Shown here one piece after another: positions 33,458 through 43,064 of a DNA stretch of 64,000 nt. How positions within the stretch are numbered: position 1 is the first letter of the stretch; each line of letters opens with the position of its first letter. The position numbers and the translations under genes are program-made. Below the pieces are notes generated by a model that did no database searches, was not told where the DNA came from, and saw only the letters and a program-made list of their open reading frames with translations. This DNA is from Loktanella sp. (GTDB taxonomy: Bacteria; Pseudomonadota; Alphaproteobacteria; Rhodobacterales; Rhodobacteraceae), in contig JAFPBO010000014.1 of assembly GCA_017390475.1 (NCBI GenBank), positions 1-64,000 of the forward strand, read 5' to 3'.

Positions 33458-35425
33458 ATGTCGCAGATGCAAAAAGACCGTCCCTGGCTGTTCCGCACCT
33501 ATGCGGGCCATTCGACCGCTGCCGCGTCCAACGCGCTGTATCGCGGGAATCTGGCGAAAGGACAGACCGGCCTGTCCGTGGCTTTCGATCTGCCGACGCA
33601 GACCGGCTATGACAGCGACCATATTCTGGCCAAAGGCGAGGTTGGCAAGGTGGGTGTGCCCGTTGCGCATCTGGGCGATATGCGGATGCTGTTTGATGAT
33701 ATTCCGCTGGATCAGATGAACACCTCGATGACGATCAATGCGACCGCCCCTTGGTTGCTGGCGCTTTACATCGCCGTCGCCGAAGAACAGGGTGCCGATA
33801 TCACCGCCCTGCAAGGCACGGTACAGAATGACATCATCAAGGAATATCTGTCGCGCGGCACCTATATCTGCCCGCCGGAACCCAGCTTGCGGATGATCAC
33901 CGATGTTGCGGCCTATACCCGCGAACATCTGCCGAAATGGAACCCGATGAACGTCTGCTCCTATCACCTGCAAGAGGCGGGTGCGACGCCTGAGGAAGAA
34001 CTGGCCTTTGCCCTGGCAACTGCAACGGCGGTGCTGGATGATCTGCGCGGCAAAGTACCGGATGAACATTTCCCGGAAATGGTCGGGCGGATTTCGTTTT
34101 TCGTGAATGCGGGTATCCGGTTCGTTACCGAATTGTGCAAGATGCGCGCCTTTGTAGTACTTTGGGACGAAATCTGTACAAAACGCTATGGCGTCGAGGA
34201 TTCCAAATACCGCCGGTTCCGTTATGGCGTGCAGGTTAATTCATTGGGACTGACAGAACAGCAACCGGAAAACAACGTTTACCGCATCCTGCTGGAAACT
34301 TTGGCCGTGACCCTGTCGAAAAATGCCCGCGCCCGCGCCGTGCAATTGCCCGCCTGGAACGAGGCTCTGGGTCTGCCCCGGCCATGGGATCAGCAATGGT
34401 CATTGCGGATGCAGCAGATTCTCGCCTATGAAACCGACCTTCTGGAATTCGATGATCTGTTTGACGGTAATCCGGCAATTGACAGAAAAGTGAATGAACT
34501 GACAGAAGGCGCGCGCGCCGAGCTGGCGCAGATTGACGGTATGGGCGGGGCGGTGAATGCCATCGGCTATATGAAATCACGATTAGTTGAAAGTAACGCC
34601 AACCGGATCGCCGGGATTGAAAGCGGGTCCACCACAGTTGTCGGTGTGAATAAATGGCAAGCTGGCGAACCCTCGCCACTGACGGCCGGTGACGACGCGA
34701 TCATGATCGCCGACCCAGAGGCCGAGGCCGATCAGTTGCAGCGCCTTGCCGCATGGAAGGCAGCGCGCGACCACAACGCTGTCCGTGATGCGCTGGCCGC
34801 CCTGCGCGATGCGGCGCAAGGCGACACCAATATCATGATCCCGTCGATTGCCTGCGCGCGGGCGGGTGTCACCACCGGCGAATGGGCCGATGTGATCCGC
34901 GCCGTTTTCGGCCAATACCGTGCGCCCACAGGGGTTAGCGCCAATCCGTCGAACCGGACCGAAGGGCTGGATGACCTGCGTGAGCAGGTTAATCAGGTCA
35001 GCACGATACTGGGACGCAGGCTGAAATTCCTGGTCGGCAAGCCCGGTCTGGACGGCCATTCCAACGGCGCCGAACAGATCGCCGCGCGCGCCCGCGATTG
35101 CGGTATGGATATTGCCTATGACGGGATCCGGCTGACCCCGGATGAAATTATCGCTTCGGCGCGTGATCATGGGGCGCATGTGATCGGGCTGTCGATCCTG
35201 TCAGGATCGCATGTGCCATTGGTCCGCGAGGTGATGACAAAACTGCAAGCGGCGGGGCTGGGTTACATTCCCGTCGTGGCGGGCGGCATTATCCCCGAGG
35301 ATGACGCGATCGCCTTGCGCGCGATGGGTGTCGCAAAAGTCTACACCCCGAAAGATTTCGAATTGAATAAAATTATGGCGGATATCGTTACGTTGGTTGA
35401 TCCACGGTCAGCAGCGGCGGAATAG
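33458..35425 (+). CDS. ecm: Ethylmalonyl-CoA mutase
   Basis: 655 residues; the ATG at 33458 follows CAGGAG. B12-dependent mutase that converts ethylmalonyl-CoA to methylsuccinyl-CoA. The catalytic domain is marked by RTYAGHSTAAASNALYRGNLAKGQTGLSVAFDLPTQTGYDSDH. The C-terminal B12 domain has DGHSNG (D-x-H-x-x-G) and GLSILSGSHVPL. Ecm is favoured over methylmalonyl-CoA mutase by the adjacent ccr and by the presence of mch and mcl-type genes in the window. Confidence 0.93.
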   Translation: MSQMQKDRPWLFRTYAGHSTAAASNALYRGNLAKGQTGLSVAFDLPTQTGYDSDHILAKGEVGKVGVPVAHLGDMRMLFDDIPLDQMNTSMTINATAPWLLALYIAVAEEQGADITALQGTVQNDIIKEYLSRGTYICPPEPSLRMITDVAAYTREHLPKWNPMNVCSYHLQEAGATPEEELAFALATATAVLDDLRGKVPDEHFPEMVGRISFFVNAGIRFVTELCKMRAFVVLWDEICTKRYGVEDSKYRRFRYGVQVNSLGLTEQQPENNVYRILLETLAVTLSKNARARAVQLPAWNEALGLPRPWDQQWSLRMQQILAYETDLLEFDDLFDGNPAIDRKVNELTEGARAELAQIDGMGGAVNAIGYMKSRLVESNANRIAGIESGSTTVVGVNKWQAGEPSPLTAGDDAIMIADPEAEADQLQRLAAWKAARDHNAVRDALAALRDAAQGDTNIMIPSIACARAGVTTGEWADVIRAVFGQYRAPTGVSANPSNRTEGLDDLREQVNQVSTILGRRLKFLVGKPGLDGHSNGAEQIAARARDCGMDIAYDGIRLTPDEIIASARDHGAHVIGLSILSGSHVPLVREVMTKLQAAGLGYIPVVAGGIIPEDDAIALRAMGVAKVYTPKDFELNKIMADIVTLVDPRSAAAE

Positions 35426-35517
35426 GCATGTCTTTTTAGTTATATCCGCATGGATTGCATTTCCTTTCAATTAGCATATCCTTATGTGAACGTAATCGAG
35501 AACACATAACGGATAAA

Positions 35518-35853
35518 ATGATGACAAAAGATCTTTCTGCGATGACCCGCGCGGAACTAGAGAAACTGAAGCTCCAGGTAGAGAAAGCATTGGTTGAAGT
35601 GGCCGAAAAAGACAGAAAAGCCGCGTTGGCTGCCGCTGAAAAAGCAGCCTCGGATCACGGTTTCTCGTTGGCCGAACTGACTGGCGCAGCAAATACCGGG
35701 CGCAAAGGCAAATCAGGCCCGAAATCCGCAGCACCGGCGAAATACCGCAACCCCGCTGATCCAGCACAGACCTGGACCGGCAAAGGCCGCCAACCGCAAT
35801 GGTTCAAGAGCGCTTTGGCAGATGGCACTTCGCCCGAAGCCATGGAAATCTGA
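35518..35853 (+). CDS. H-NS family (HvrA-type) nucleoid protein
   Basis: 111 residues. An N-terminal oligomerisation coiled coil (ELEKLKLQVEKALVEVAEKDRKAALAAAEKAA) leads to the C-terminal DNA-binding motif KYRNPADPAQTWTGKGRQPQWF, which is the H-NS signature. Two ATGs (35518 and 35521) are adjacent. In Rhodobacterales such proteins bind curved DNA and act as global regulators. It is AT-richer upstream and not coupled to its neighbours. Confidence 0.93.
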   Translation: MMTKDLSAMTRAELEKLKLQVEKALVEVAEKDRKAALAAAEKAASDHGFSLAELTGAANTGRKGKSGPKSAAPAKYRNPADPAQTWTGKGRQPQWFKSALADGTSPEAMEI

Positions 35854-35982
35854 CAATCAGGCGGGACAGGGTCTGCGCCCTTTCCCGCCTTCCCTCCGGG
35901 CACGCGATGTCCGGCATTGACAGCCAAGCAAGATCGCTGTTCGCCGAAACGCTGTAGCATCTGCCAAACACAAGAGATGCAC

Positions 35983-36687
35983 ATGACAGTTCACATCGGC
36001 GCGGCAAAAGACGATATCGCCCCCACAGTCCTGATGCCCGGCGATCCCTATCGCGCGAAATGGGCGGCAGAGACTTTTCTCGACACTCCCCGCTGTATCA
36101 ACCAGGTGCGCGGCATGCTGGGTTTCACCGGCACATGGCAAGGCCATCCGGTGACGATCCAAGGGTCCGGCATGGGGATGCCATCACTGTCGATCTACGC
36201 CAATGAGCTGATCCGCGATTATGACGCCCAGACACTGATCCGGATCGGGTCCTGCGGCGGGATGCAGGATCATGTCAGCATCCGCGATGTCATTCTGGCG
36301 ATGTCGACGACGACATTATCCACGCCGTCCAGCGGGATCTTCAAAGACCTGAATTTCGCCCCCACGCCTGATTTTGGCCTGCTGATGGCCGCCTATCAGG
36401 CGGCGCAGGCGAAAGGCACGAAAACCCATGTCGGCGGCATTTATTCGTCAGATGTGTTTTATGACGAACGGCCCGACCTGAACGAACAGATGATGCGTCA
36501 CGGCATTCTGGGGGTCGAGATGGAGGCAGCAGAGCTTTATATCCTCGCCGCCCGCTACAAACGCCGCGCGCTGGCGGTGCTGACCGTCAGCGACCATCTG
36601 ATCACGCATGAGGCATTGCCAGCAGAGGATCGTGAACGCAGTTTCGGCGATATGGTGGAAATTGCCTTGCAGGCCGCCTTTTCCTAG
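35983..36687 (+). CDS. deoD: Purine-nucleoside phosphorylase, hexameric DeoD type
   Basis: 234 residues; start [22 protein letters not shown] with GAG at proper spacing (an ATG two codons earlier is a worse fit). Motifs [54 protein letters not shown] and VSDHL are typical of DeoD. It phosphorolyses adenosine, inosine and guanosine. Its last 4 nt overlap the convergent DUF1989 gene. Confidence 0.95.
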   Translation: MTVHIGAAKDDIAPTVLMPGDPYRAKWAAETFLDTPRCINQVRGMLGFTGTWQGHPVTIQGSGMGMPSLSIYANELIRDYDAQTLIRIGSCGGMQDHVSIRDVILAMSTTTLSTPSSGIFKDLNFAPTPDFGLLMAAYQAAQAKGTKTHVGGIYSSDVFYDERPDLNEQMMRHGILGVEMEAAELYILAARYKRRALAVLTVSDHLITHEALPAEDRERSFGDMVEIALQAAFS

Positions 36688-37529
36688 CGCCCGTGCGTCC
36701 GATCATAAGCATTGACCGCAGGCGGCGTCCAACCATCCAGATCGCTTGGCTGCGGTGCCAACACCTCCATCAGCAGCGGATAGCAGGCGGCGGTGTCGGA
36801 CGAATGTTCCGCGCTGCAATCACCACCCGGACAGGCGCTGAGCACCGCCAGCAGGTCGATCTCGGCAAAGAGGTCAAGGTGATCGCCGGGGCGCACCGGG
36901 CTCGCCTTCATGAAATACTGGCCGGTGTCGCGGGTGAACCCGGTACACATGAAGACATTCAGCACATCATGCACATGGCGTTCGGCGTCATGCAAAGGCA
37001 AATCTGCGGCATCCGCCAAAGCGCGGGTCAGGTTGGAATGGCAGCAATGGTGGTAATCCACGCCCGATAACAGCCGCCCGGTATAAGGATCGCAGCGCGT
37101 GCCGATCACATCATGGACCGAGCCGCCGAATTCATCGATCCCGTACCAACCCAGAGTATCCGCCACCACGGTGGCCATCGGACGCAGATAGGGAAAGGAC
37201 GACCACAACCGGTCACCAGTGGTGACATGCGTGCCATGCAAGGCGCGGGTCTTGCCGGAATAGAACCGCTCATCCAGATTATCGGCAGCAAACAGGTTCA
37301 GATCGCCGACCTGCGGCCCGTCCACCGATGAAATCCGCAACACATGGCCCGCGGGCACCCGGATCGACGCCGCCTCACGCGGTGGAACCATGACCTGCCC
37401 CGCCACTTGCGCACCAGAGGCAGCGCGCTGCAACAGCGCCATATCAGGCTGCGGCAGGGTTTCGACCGGATAGCAGATCACGGGCTTCACCGCCCGGCGG
37501 GCCTCGGCATCATCAGGTATCTTGTTCAT
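36684..37529 (-). CDS. DUF1989 / urea-carboxylase-associated family protein
   Basis: 281 residues. The family pattern is present: [62 protein letters not shown], and the Cys/His-rich end [21 protein letters not shown]. Relatives accompany urea-carboxylase or guanidine-type metabolism genes, but none is nearby here, so the substrate is unknown. Its ATG coincides with the final ATG of repeat copy 4, so the start codon lies within the repeat; no good ribosome site precedes it. Confidence 0.85.
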   Translation of the reverse strand: MNKIPDDAEARRAVKPVICYPVETLPQPDMALLQRAASGAQVAGQVMVPPREAASIRVPAGHVLRISSVDGPQVGDLNLFAADNLDERFYSGKTRALHGTHVTTGDRLWSSFPYLRPMATVVADTLGWYGIDEFGGSVHDVIGTRCDPYTGRLLSGVDYHHCCHSNLTRALADAADLPLHDAERHVHDVLNVFMCTGFTRDTGQYFMKASPVRPGDHLDLFAEIDLLAVLSACPGGDCSAEHSSDTAACYPLLMEVLAPQPSDLDGWTPPAVNAYDRTHGR

Positions 37530-37559
37530 CTTCCGAGCCTAAATATCCCCGCCGGAGGC
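37527..37559 (-). repeat. Copy 4 of the 33-bp repeat
   Basis: CATCTTCCGAGC..AAATATCCCCGCCGGAGGC on the plus strand, between sdhB and the DUF1989 gene, 14 bp beyond the sdhB stop on its own strand. The last three bases of the unit are the ATG of the DUF1989 gene. Confidence 0.85.
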
Positions 37560-37572
37560 TTAAAAGTTCTTT

Positions 37573-38352
37573 TTAAACCACGCGTTCGACCATCATGCCC
37601 TTGATATTGGCTATAGCCTTGGCCGGGTTCAAACCTTTGGGGCAGGTCTTGGCGCAGTTCATGATCGTGTGGCAACGATACAGCTTGAACGGATCTTCCA
37701 GATCATCCAACCGCTCTCCCGTGGCTTCGTCCCGGCTGTCGACGATCCAGCGATAGGCATGCAGCAAGGCGGCTGGGCCCAGATACCGGTCACCATTCCA
37801 CCAATAGGATGGGCAGGAGGTCGAACAGCAGGCGCACATCACGCATTCATAAAGCCCATCGAGCTTTTTGCGGTCGTCGATCGACTGTTTCCATTCCTTG
37901 GCAGGCTCGTTCGACTTCGTCTCCAACCAGGGCATGATGCTGGCGTGCTGGGCATAGAAATGGGTCAGATCGGGGATCAGATCCTTGATCACCGGCATAT
38001 GGGGCAAGGGGTAGATCTTGATATCGCCCTTGATCTCATCCATGCCATAGATACAGGCCAGCGTGTTGATCCCGTCGATATTCATCGCACAGGACCCGCA
38101 GATGCCTTCACGGCAGGACCGGCGAAAGGTCAGGGTCGGATCAATCTCGTTCTTGATCTTGATCAGCGCGTCCAGCACCATCGGACCGCAATTATCCATA
38201 TCCAGAAAATAGGTATCCAGCTGTGGGTTTTTGCCGTCTTCGGGGTTCCAGCGGTAAATCTGGACCTTGCGCAGATTGGTGGCACCTTCGGGTTTTGGCC
38301 AGGTCTTGCCCGTTGTCATGCGGGAATTTTTTGGCAGTGTCAGTTGTACCAT
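37573..38352 (-). CDS. sdhB: Succinate dehydrogenase iron-sulfur subunit
   Basis: 259 residues. The 2Fe-2S ligands are in [15 protein letters not shown] with a later Cys; the 4Fe-4S and 3Fe-4S ligands are in [16 protein letters not shown] and [17 protein letters not shown]. It passes electrons from FAD to ubiquinone. It is the last gene of sdhCDA-x-x-sdhB, with a 41-bp gap after the second small lipoprotein gene. Confidence 0.97.
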   Translation of the reverse strand: MVQLTLPKNSRMTTGKTWPKPEGATNLRKVQIYRWNPEDGKNPQLDTYFLDMDNCGPMVLDALIKIKNEIDPTLTFRRSCREGICGSCAMNIDGINTLACIYGMDEIKGDIKIYPLPHMPVIKDLIPDLTHFYAQHASIMPWLETKSNEPAKEWKQSIDDRKKLDGLYECVMCACCSTSCPSYWWNGDRYLGPAALLHAYRWIVDSRDEATGERLDDLEDPFKLYRCHTIMNCAKTCPKGLNPAKAIANIKGMMVERVV

Positions 38353-38393
38353 TTGCTATATTCCTTCAATCACAGGCACCCGGCCCGCATTTT

Positions 38394-38675
38394 TCATCTT
38401 AGCCGCGCAGGGCGGATCGGCATTTCGCCGGTCAGCCGGAACACGCAACTGTCATAGACTTCCAGCGGATCACGGCCACGGATCGCATCGGAACTGATCC
38501 CGATGCTGCCGCTGGCAAATGGCCCGCTGTTGCTGTTCGCCCCCAGGGTCAGGCCGACTTCCGGGCCCTGCGCCGCCCGGGCGCGTTCCTCGCAGCGGTC
38601 CGCCGCCCGTTCGGCAGGGACAGGACCACAGGCCGTCACGCCGACAGCCGCCAGCAGGACCATCGGGCGGATCAT
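38394..38675 (-). CDS. Small lipoprotein of the sdh operon (second)
   Basis: 93 residues with a lipoprotein-like signal (MVLLAAVGVTAC, Cys16). The mature part (PVPAERAADRCEERARAA..GLTLGANSNSG..) has two further cysteines and a C-terminal DSCVFRLTG. Its start overlaps the previous lipoprotein gene by 4 nt. Family not recognised. The operon position between sdhA and sdhB suggests a role tied to expression or assembly of complex II, or simple hitch-hiking; this is inference. Confidence 0.75.
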   Translation of the reverse strand: MIRPMVLLAAVGVTACGPVPAERAADRCEERARAAQGPEVGLTLGANSNSGPFASGSIGISSDAIRGRDPLEVYDSCVFRLTGEMPIRPARLR

Positions 38676-39010
38676 CCGAACGTCCCCAGCAGATTTCCCA
38701 TGCCAAAGGCCTGATCAGCCAGACAAGCAGCCGTCTGCGGCCGCTGCGCGATATTCAGCACCAGATCGGTGGTCGCCGGTGTCGCCCCCATCATCGAGGC
38801 CTGCGCGATCTGCAAGATCTCTTGCCCGCTGGCATTATCGATCACGCAATCAGTGACCGGGCGCGCATCCACGCCGGGCAATTGCTGCGCGATGACGTCA
38901 TTGACCACCAGTTTCGCAGAATTGCGGGCGATCATATCGGTTTCTTGGGTCAGACCGGCACAACCAGCCAGACCTGCCACCATAGCCGTCATGATCACCG
39001 CAGCCCGCAT
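38672..39010 (-). CDS. Small lipoprotein of the sdh operon (first)
   Basis: 112 residues with a clear lipobox (IMTAMVAGLAGC, Cys17). The mature region (LTQETDMIARNSAKLVVNDVIAQQLPGVDARPVTDCVIDNAS..) contains two more cysteines that may pair. The sdhA stop and this ATG overlap as TGATG, so translation is coupled to sdhA. No known domain recognised. Confidence 0.78.
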   Translation of the reverse strand: MRAAVIMTAMVAGLAGCAGLTQETDMIARNSAKLVVNDVIAQQLPGVDARPVTDCVIDNASGQEILQIAQASMMGATPATTDLVLNIAQRPQTAACLADQAFGMGNLLGTFG

Positions 39011-40815
39011 CAGAACGTCCGTACTTTCGGCTTGATCCGCTCTTCCGAGATACCGCCTTCGGCCTCGGTCGTCAGCGCCTTGGTGATCACCGGACGATAG
39101 CTGAGCGTGGTTTTCGCGCCGTCAACATGGGCCAGCGTATGCACCCGCCAGTTGGCGTCATCGCGGTCAGGATAATCCTCATGTGCATGGGCGCCCCGGC
39201 TTTCCTTGCGCGCTTCGGCACCGACGATGGTCGCCAGGGCATTGGGCATCAGATTGTCCAGTTCCAGCGTTTCCATCAGGTCGGAATTCCAGACCAGGCT
39301 GCGGTCAGTGACTTTCAGGTCATCCATCTTGCCCGCAATCGCGGTCATCTGCGCGACACCTTCAGCCAAGGTTTTGTCGGTGCGGAACACTGCGGCATCG
39401 GCCTGCATCGCCTTTTGCATTTCCAGCCGCAGTTCGGCTGTGCCGACATTGCCGCTGGCATGCCGCAGCCGGTCGAACCGGTCAAAGCTGGCCGTGATAG
39501 ATGTCTTGTTCAGCACCGGATTGGCAGCCTTGCGGTCCACCACCTGCCCGGCGCGGATCGCAGCAGCGCGACCAAAGACCACCAGATCGATAAGGCTGTT
39601 CGACCCCAGACGGTTCGCCCCATGGACCGACGCGCAACCAGCCTCGCCCACAGCCATCAGACCAGGGACGATTGCAGTTGGATTCTCGCCCGTCGGGTTC
39701 AGCACTTCGCCGTGATAATTGGTCGGGATACCGCCCATGTTATAATGCACCGTCGGCAGGACCGGGATCGGCTCCTTGGTCACATCGACACCGGCGAAAA
39801 TCTTGGCGCTTTCGGAAATACCCGGCAGACGTTCGGCCAAAGCCTCTTTCGGAAGGTGGTTGAGGTTCAGGTGGATATGGTCGCTGTTCGCCCCCACACC
39901 GCGACCTTCACGGATTTCCATCGTCATGCAGCGGCTGACATAATCGCGCGGTGCCAGGTCTTTGTAATTCGGCGCATAGCGTTCCATGAACCGCTCGCCT
40001 TCGGAATTGGTCAGATAGCCGCCTTCGCCACGCGCGCCTTCGGTGATCAGGCAGCCTGCGCCATAGATCCCGGTCGGGTGGAATTGCACGAATTCCATAT
40101 CCTGCAAGGGTAGACCCTGCCGCGCGACCATACCGCCGCCGTCACCGGTGCAGGTATGGGCCGATGTGGCGCTGAAATAGGCACGCCCGTAACCGCCGGT
40201 GGCAAGCACGACCATTTTCGCGTTGAAGACATGCATGGTGCCATCGTCAAGCTTCCAGGCGATGACACCCTGACAGATGCCATCATCGGACATGATCAGA
40301 TCAAGCGCGAAATATTCGATATAGAATTCGGCCTTCTGCTTCAGCGACTGACCATAAAGCGTGTGCAGGATCGCATGGCCGGTCCGGTCTGCGGCGGCAC
40401 AGGTCCGCTGGACGGCAGGGCCTTCGCCGAATTCGGTGGTATGGCCGCCAAAGGGACGCTGATAGATCTTGCCTTCTTCGGTGCGCGAAAACGGCACACC
40501 GTAATGTTCCAGCTCATAGACCGCCTTGGGCGCTTCGCGGGCAAGATATTCCATCGCATCAGTGTCACCAAGCCAGTCTGACCCTTTGACAGTATCATAC
40601 ATATGCCATTGCCAGCTGTCGGGGCCCATATTGCCAAGGCTGGCGGCGATCCCGCCCTGCGCGGCAACAGTGTGCGACCGGGTCGGGAACACCTTGGTGA
40701 TACAGGCGGTACGCAGGCCCTGTTCGGCCAGCCCGAGCGTGGCGCGCAGACCCGCGCCGCCTGCCCCTACGACAATCGCGTCATAGGTATGTGTCTCGTA
40801 TTCATAAGCGGCCAT
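39010..40815 (-). CDS. sdhA: Succinate dehydrogenase flavoprotein subunit
   Basis: 601 residues. FAD-binding start [22 protein letters not shown]; the covalent-FAD histidine is His48 in [11 protein letters not shown]. Substrate motifs are [33 protein letters not shown] and [20 protein letters not shown], with [11 protein letters not shown]-type sequence at the end. Oxidises succinate to fumarate in complex II. 21 bp downstream of sdhD. Confidence 0.98.
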   Translation of the reverse strand: MAAYEYETHTYDAIVVGAGGAGLRATLGLAEQGLRTACITKVFPTRSHTVAAQGGIAASLGNMGPDSWQWHMYDTVKGSDWLGDTDAMEYLAREAPKAVYELEHYGVPFSRTEEGKIYQRPFGGHTTEFGEGPAVQRTCAAADRTGHAILHTLYGQSLKQKAEFYIEYFALDLIMSDDGICQGVIAWKLDDGTMHVFNAKMVVLATGGYGRAYFSATSAHTCTGDGGGMVARQGLPLQDMEFVQFHPTGIYGAGCLITEGARGEGGYLTNSEGERFMERYAPNYKDLAPRDYVSRCMTMEIREGRGVGANSDHIHLNLNHLPKEALAERLPGISESAKIFAGVDVTKEPIPVLPTVHYNMGGIPTNYHGEVLNPTGENPTAIVPGLMAVGEAGCASVHGANRLGSNSLIDLVVFGRAAAIRAGQVVDRKAANPVLNKTSITASFDRFDRLRHASGNVGTAELRLEMQKAMQADAAVFRTDKTLAEGVAQMTAIAGKMDDLKVTDRSLVWNSDLMETLELDNLMPNALATIVGAEARKESRGAHAHEDYPDRDDANWRVHTLAHVDGAKTTLSYRPVITKALTTEAEGGISEERIKPKVRTF

Positions 40816-40836
40816 CTGGTATTGCTCCGAAAATAT

Positions 40837-41208
40837 TTACAATGCGATGCGGATGATTGCGAAAACCGCAAAAGCCGCCGCTGCGTAAGACAGACAAATC
40901 ATGCCGATGATCGCGGCCCTGCCTGCCAGACCATGAACATAATCCTCGATCAGGGTTTGCACACCCAGCCGAAAGTGGAAAAAGCCGACCAGCATGGTCA
41001 GAATGGCGACGACAGCGGGAAATGGCCGTTGGTAATAGGCGACCACCTCTTCATAGGGTGCGCCCAGAATAAAGCCGAAGGTGAACACGAAAAACGGGAT
41101 CAGCACCAGCAAAGCCACCGAAGTGACCATCATCTGCCAATGGTGATGGGTGCCCTGCTTGGCAGAGCCCATGCCCATGGCGCGTTTGCGATCTGTCAGA
41201 AATGCCAT
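40837..41208 (-). CDS. sdhD: Succinate dehydrogenase membrane anchor subunit
   Basis: 123 residues with three membrane helices (about 28-50, 64-83, 95-120). The segment FFHFRLGVQTLIEDYVHG is the usual haem/quinone-side motif of SdhD. 12 bp after sdhC. Confidence 0.93.
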   Translation of the reverse strand: MAFLTDRKRAMGMGSAKQGTHHHWQMMVTSVALLVLIPFFVFTFGFILGAPYEEVVAYYQRPFPAVVAILTMLVGFFHFRLGVQTLIEDYVHGLAGRAAIIGMICLSYAAAAFAVFAIIRIAL

Positions 41209-41220
41209 ATCCGATACTCC

Positions 41221-41604
41221 TTACAGCACAATCACGGTGAAAATCGTCAGGATCACTGACAGCACGACCATCATCTGGCCGGCCATCTCGGATTTATCGA
41301 CATCCAGCATGCGGCCGGAATCCCAGACCAGATGACGCAGACCGCCCAATGTGTGATACCACAGCGCCCAGATCGACCCGAACATGACCAGCTTGCCAAA
41401 CCAGCTTCTGATGACGCCATCGGCGATGGCAAAAGCCTCTGGCCCGCTTGCGGCGGCGACGAACCACCACACGATCAAAAGTGCGGCAACGATCAGCGCA
41501 TTGCCGGTGATCCGCACGAGGATGGAGGTGATCGAGGTCCATTGTGGGCGATAAATCGAAAGATGCGGCGAAAGCGGGCGATTGCCCCGGTTCACGTCGG
41601 CCAT
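41221..41604 (-). CDS. sdhC: Succinate dehydrogenase cytochrome b556 subunit
   Basis: 127 residues; the start MADVNRGNRPLSPHLSIYRP follows AAGGGAAG, and the open frame upstream is not used. Three membrane helices. SPHLSIYR-x-Q is the SdhC N-terminal motif, and LWYHTLGGLRHLVWD carries the haem-ligand His84 region and the second His91. It is the first gene of the sdh operon and lies downstream of two GTGATCAC palindromes. Confidence 0.95.
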   Translation of the reverse strand: MADVNRGNRPLSPHLSIYRPQWTSITSILVRITGNALIVAALLIVWWFVAAASGPEAFAIADGVIRSWFGKLVMFGSIWALWYHTLGGLRHLVWDSGRMLDVDKSEMAGQMMVVLSVILTIFTVIVL

Positions 41605-41743
41605 ATTGCTTCCCTTCAGTGGCTTGATGCTGTCCGGCTCGACAGCGCCTTGGCTTCCTACTTGCACCATTCCACCGCCAGAGTCACGCGCGGCACAAGG
41701 GTTTTTCCGCGTGAATATGCCGCGCCCGGCCAGTTTTTTCCAT

Positions 41744-41776
41744 TTGTGATCACGATTTTTTCAGCTGTGATCACAC
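41744..41776. promoter_or_regulatory. Double GTGATCAC operator upstream of sdhC
   Basis: TTGTGATCACGA at 41744-41755 and CTGTGATCACAC at 41765-41776, with centres exactly 21 bp (two helical turns) apart, about 140-170 bp before sdhC. A possible sdhC promoter on the minus strand (TGGAAA at 41742-41737, CATATT at 41719-41714) abuts the first site. The same paired arrangement is upstream of sucC and a single site is at the GntR-family gene. FCD-type GntR proteins typically bind short palindromes of this kind. Confidence 0.75.
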
Positions 41777-41781
41777 CCCCG

Positions 41782-41814
41782 CATCTTCCGAGCAAAAATA
41801 TCCCCGCCGGAGGC
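41782..41814 (-). repeat. Copy 5 of the 33-bp repeat
   Basis: CATCTTCCGAGCA..AAATATCCCCGCCGGAGGC on the plus strand, between mch and the sdhC operator, 20 bp past the mch stop on its strand. Confidence 0.85.
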
Positions 41815-41834
41815 TTGGCATCGCCCCAGCGATG

Positions 41835-42860
41835 TCAAACCGGCATCAAAGCCCAGTAATCAAGGTCGAGCAGCACATCAGGATCATATTTTCCATCCGC
41901 CCCGCGCAAGACACCCGCCTGCCCTTTCGTCGCGACCAGCCGCAAACGGATCGCACCGACACCGGGTGCGGCTGTTTCAGCAATCTCCAGCACCTCGGAC
42001 CAGGCCCGCACCGTATCCCCCGCAAAACAGGGGTTCGCATGCGCGCCGCCATTCAGCGCCACGATCATCTGCGCATTGGCCAGACCATTGAAGGACAAGG
42101 CCCGCGCCAGCGAAATCACATGCCCGCCATAGATCAGCCTTTTGCCATCATCCCGGTTGGTTGCATCGAAATGCACCTTGGCGGTATTCTGCCACAGACG
42201 GGTGGCCAGCATATGCTCGGCTTCTTCAATCGTGACACCATCGACATGGTCGATCACCTCGCCCACCGCATAATCGCGCAAGCGATGCGGTTCACCCGCC
42301 AGCGCGAAATCATAATTGGTGAAATCCAACCCCTGCGGCACGACCAGATCCGACGCCAGCACCACAGCGTCAAGTTCCGGTATCACCGCCCGTGGCGCGG
42401 GTCCCGACCCGCGCTTACGCACCATGACCCAGCGGACATAGGTCAACAACACCTCGCCATGCTGGTTGCGCCCGGTGGTGCGGACCCAGACCACGCCCGA
42501 TGTGCCGTTGGAGTTCTCCTTGATCCCGATCACCTCTGACGTGGCGGTGATCGTATCGCCGGGCCAAAGCGGGGTGATCCAGCGCCCTTCGGCATAGCCA
42601 AGGTTCGCCACGGCATTCAGCGATACATCCGGCACGGTCTTGCCAAAGACAGTGTGAAACGTCACCAGATCATCCAGCGGGCTGAACGGCAAACCGCAGG
42701 ATTGCGCGAATTGGTCAGAGGAATGCAGCGCATGCCGCGCGGGATAAAGCGCGTGATACAGCACCCGCTCCCCACCCGCCACCGTGCGCGGCACCGCATG
42801 TGTGATCACATCACCAACGCCGTAATCCTCGAAAAACCGGCCAGCATTGGTTTTCGTCAT
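41835..42860 (-). CDS. mch: Mesaconyl-CoA hydratase (beta-methylmalyl-CoA dehydratase)
   Basis: 341 residues, double hot-dog MaoC-type protein. The first half starts RFFEDYGVGDVITHAVPRTV and contains QFAQSCGLPFSPLDDLVTFHTVFGKTVPDVSLNAVANLGYAEGRW; the second half has HDF-like YGGHVISLARALSFNGLANA. It interconverts mesaconyl-CoA and beta-methylmalyl-CoA in the ethylmalonyl-CoA pathway. Length and fusion match the Rhodobacter enzyme. It is coupled to the DUF1737 gene by a 4-nt overlap, in the nnrU/mcl2-like run. Confidence 0.92.
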   Translation of the reverse strand: MTKTNAGRFFEDYGVGDVITHAVPRTVAGGERVLYHALYPARHALHSSDQFAQSCGLPFSPLDDLVTFHTVFGKTVPDVSLNAVANLGYAEGRWITPLWPGDTITATSEVIGIKENSNGTSGVVWVRTTGRNQHGEVLLTYVRWVMVRKRGSGPAPRAVIPELDAVVLASDLVVPQGLDFTNYDFALAGEPHRLRDYAVGEVIDHVDGVTIEEAEHMLATRLWQNTAKVHFDATNRDDGKRLIYGGHVISLARALSFNGLANAQMIVALNGGAHANPCFAGDTVRAWSEVLEIAETAAPGVGAIRLRLVATKGQAGVLRGADGKYDPDVLLDLDYWALMPV

Positions 42861-43060
42861 TGCTGGCCCAGTTTCATCTCGGGCGAATAGGGGGTGTCAA
42901 TCTCCTTGGTCACGGCCTGCCCGCAGCGCATCACGCCATTGGCCTGATCAAAGGCATAGGTCGGGCTGCCATAAAGCTCCCAGCCTTTCGACAAAGCGTC
43001 GGACACTTTGTGGCAAAAGGCGGATGTGTCGTCTTCAGTCAGTAAACGGTAGATTTTCAT
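42857..43060 (-). CDS. DUF1737 small protein
   Basis: 67 residues, MKIYRLLTEDDTSAFCHKVSDALSKGWELYGSPTYAF. The DUF1737 pattern (L..D..FC..V...L..GW.L.G.P...) is clear. Small cytoplasmic protein of unknown role. Overlaps the mch start by 4 nt and follows nnrU by 4 bases. Confidence 0.85.
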   Translation of the reverse strand: MKIYRLLTEDDTSAFCHKVSDALSKGWELYGSPTYAFDQANGVMRCGQAVTKEIDTPYSPEMKLGQQ

Positions 43061-43064
43061 CGGA

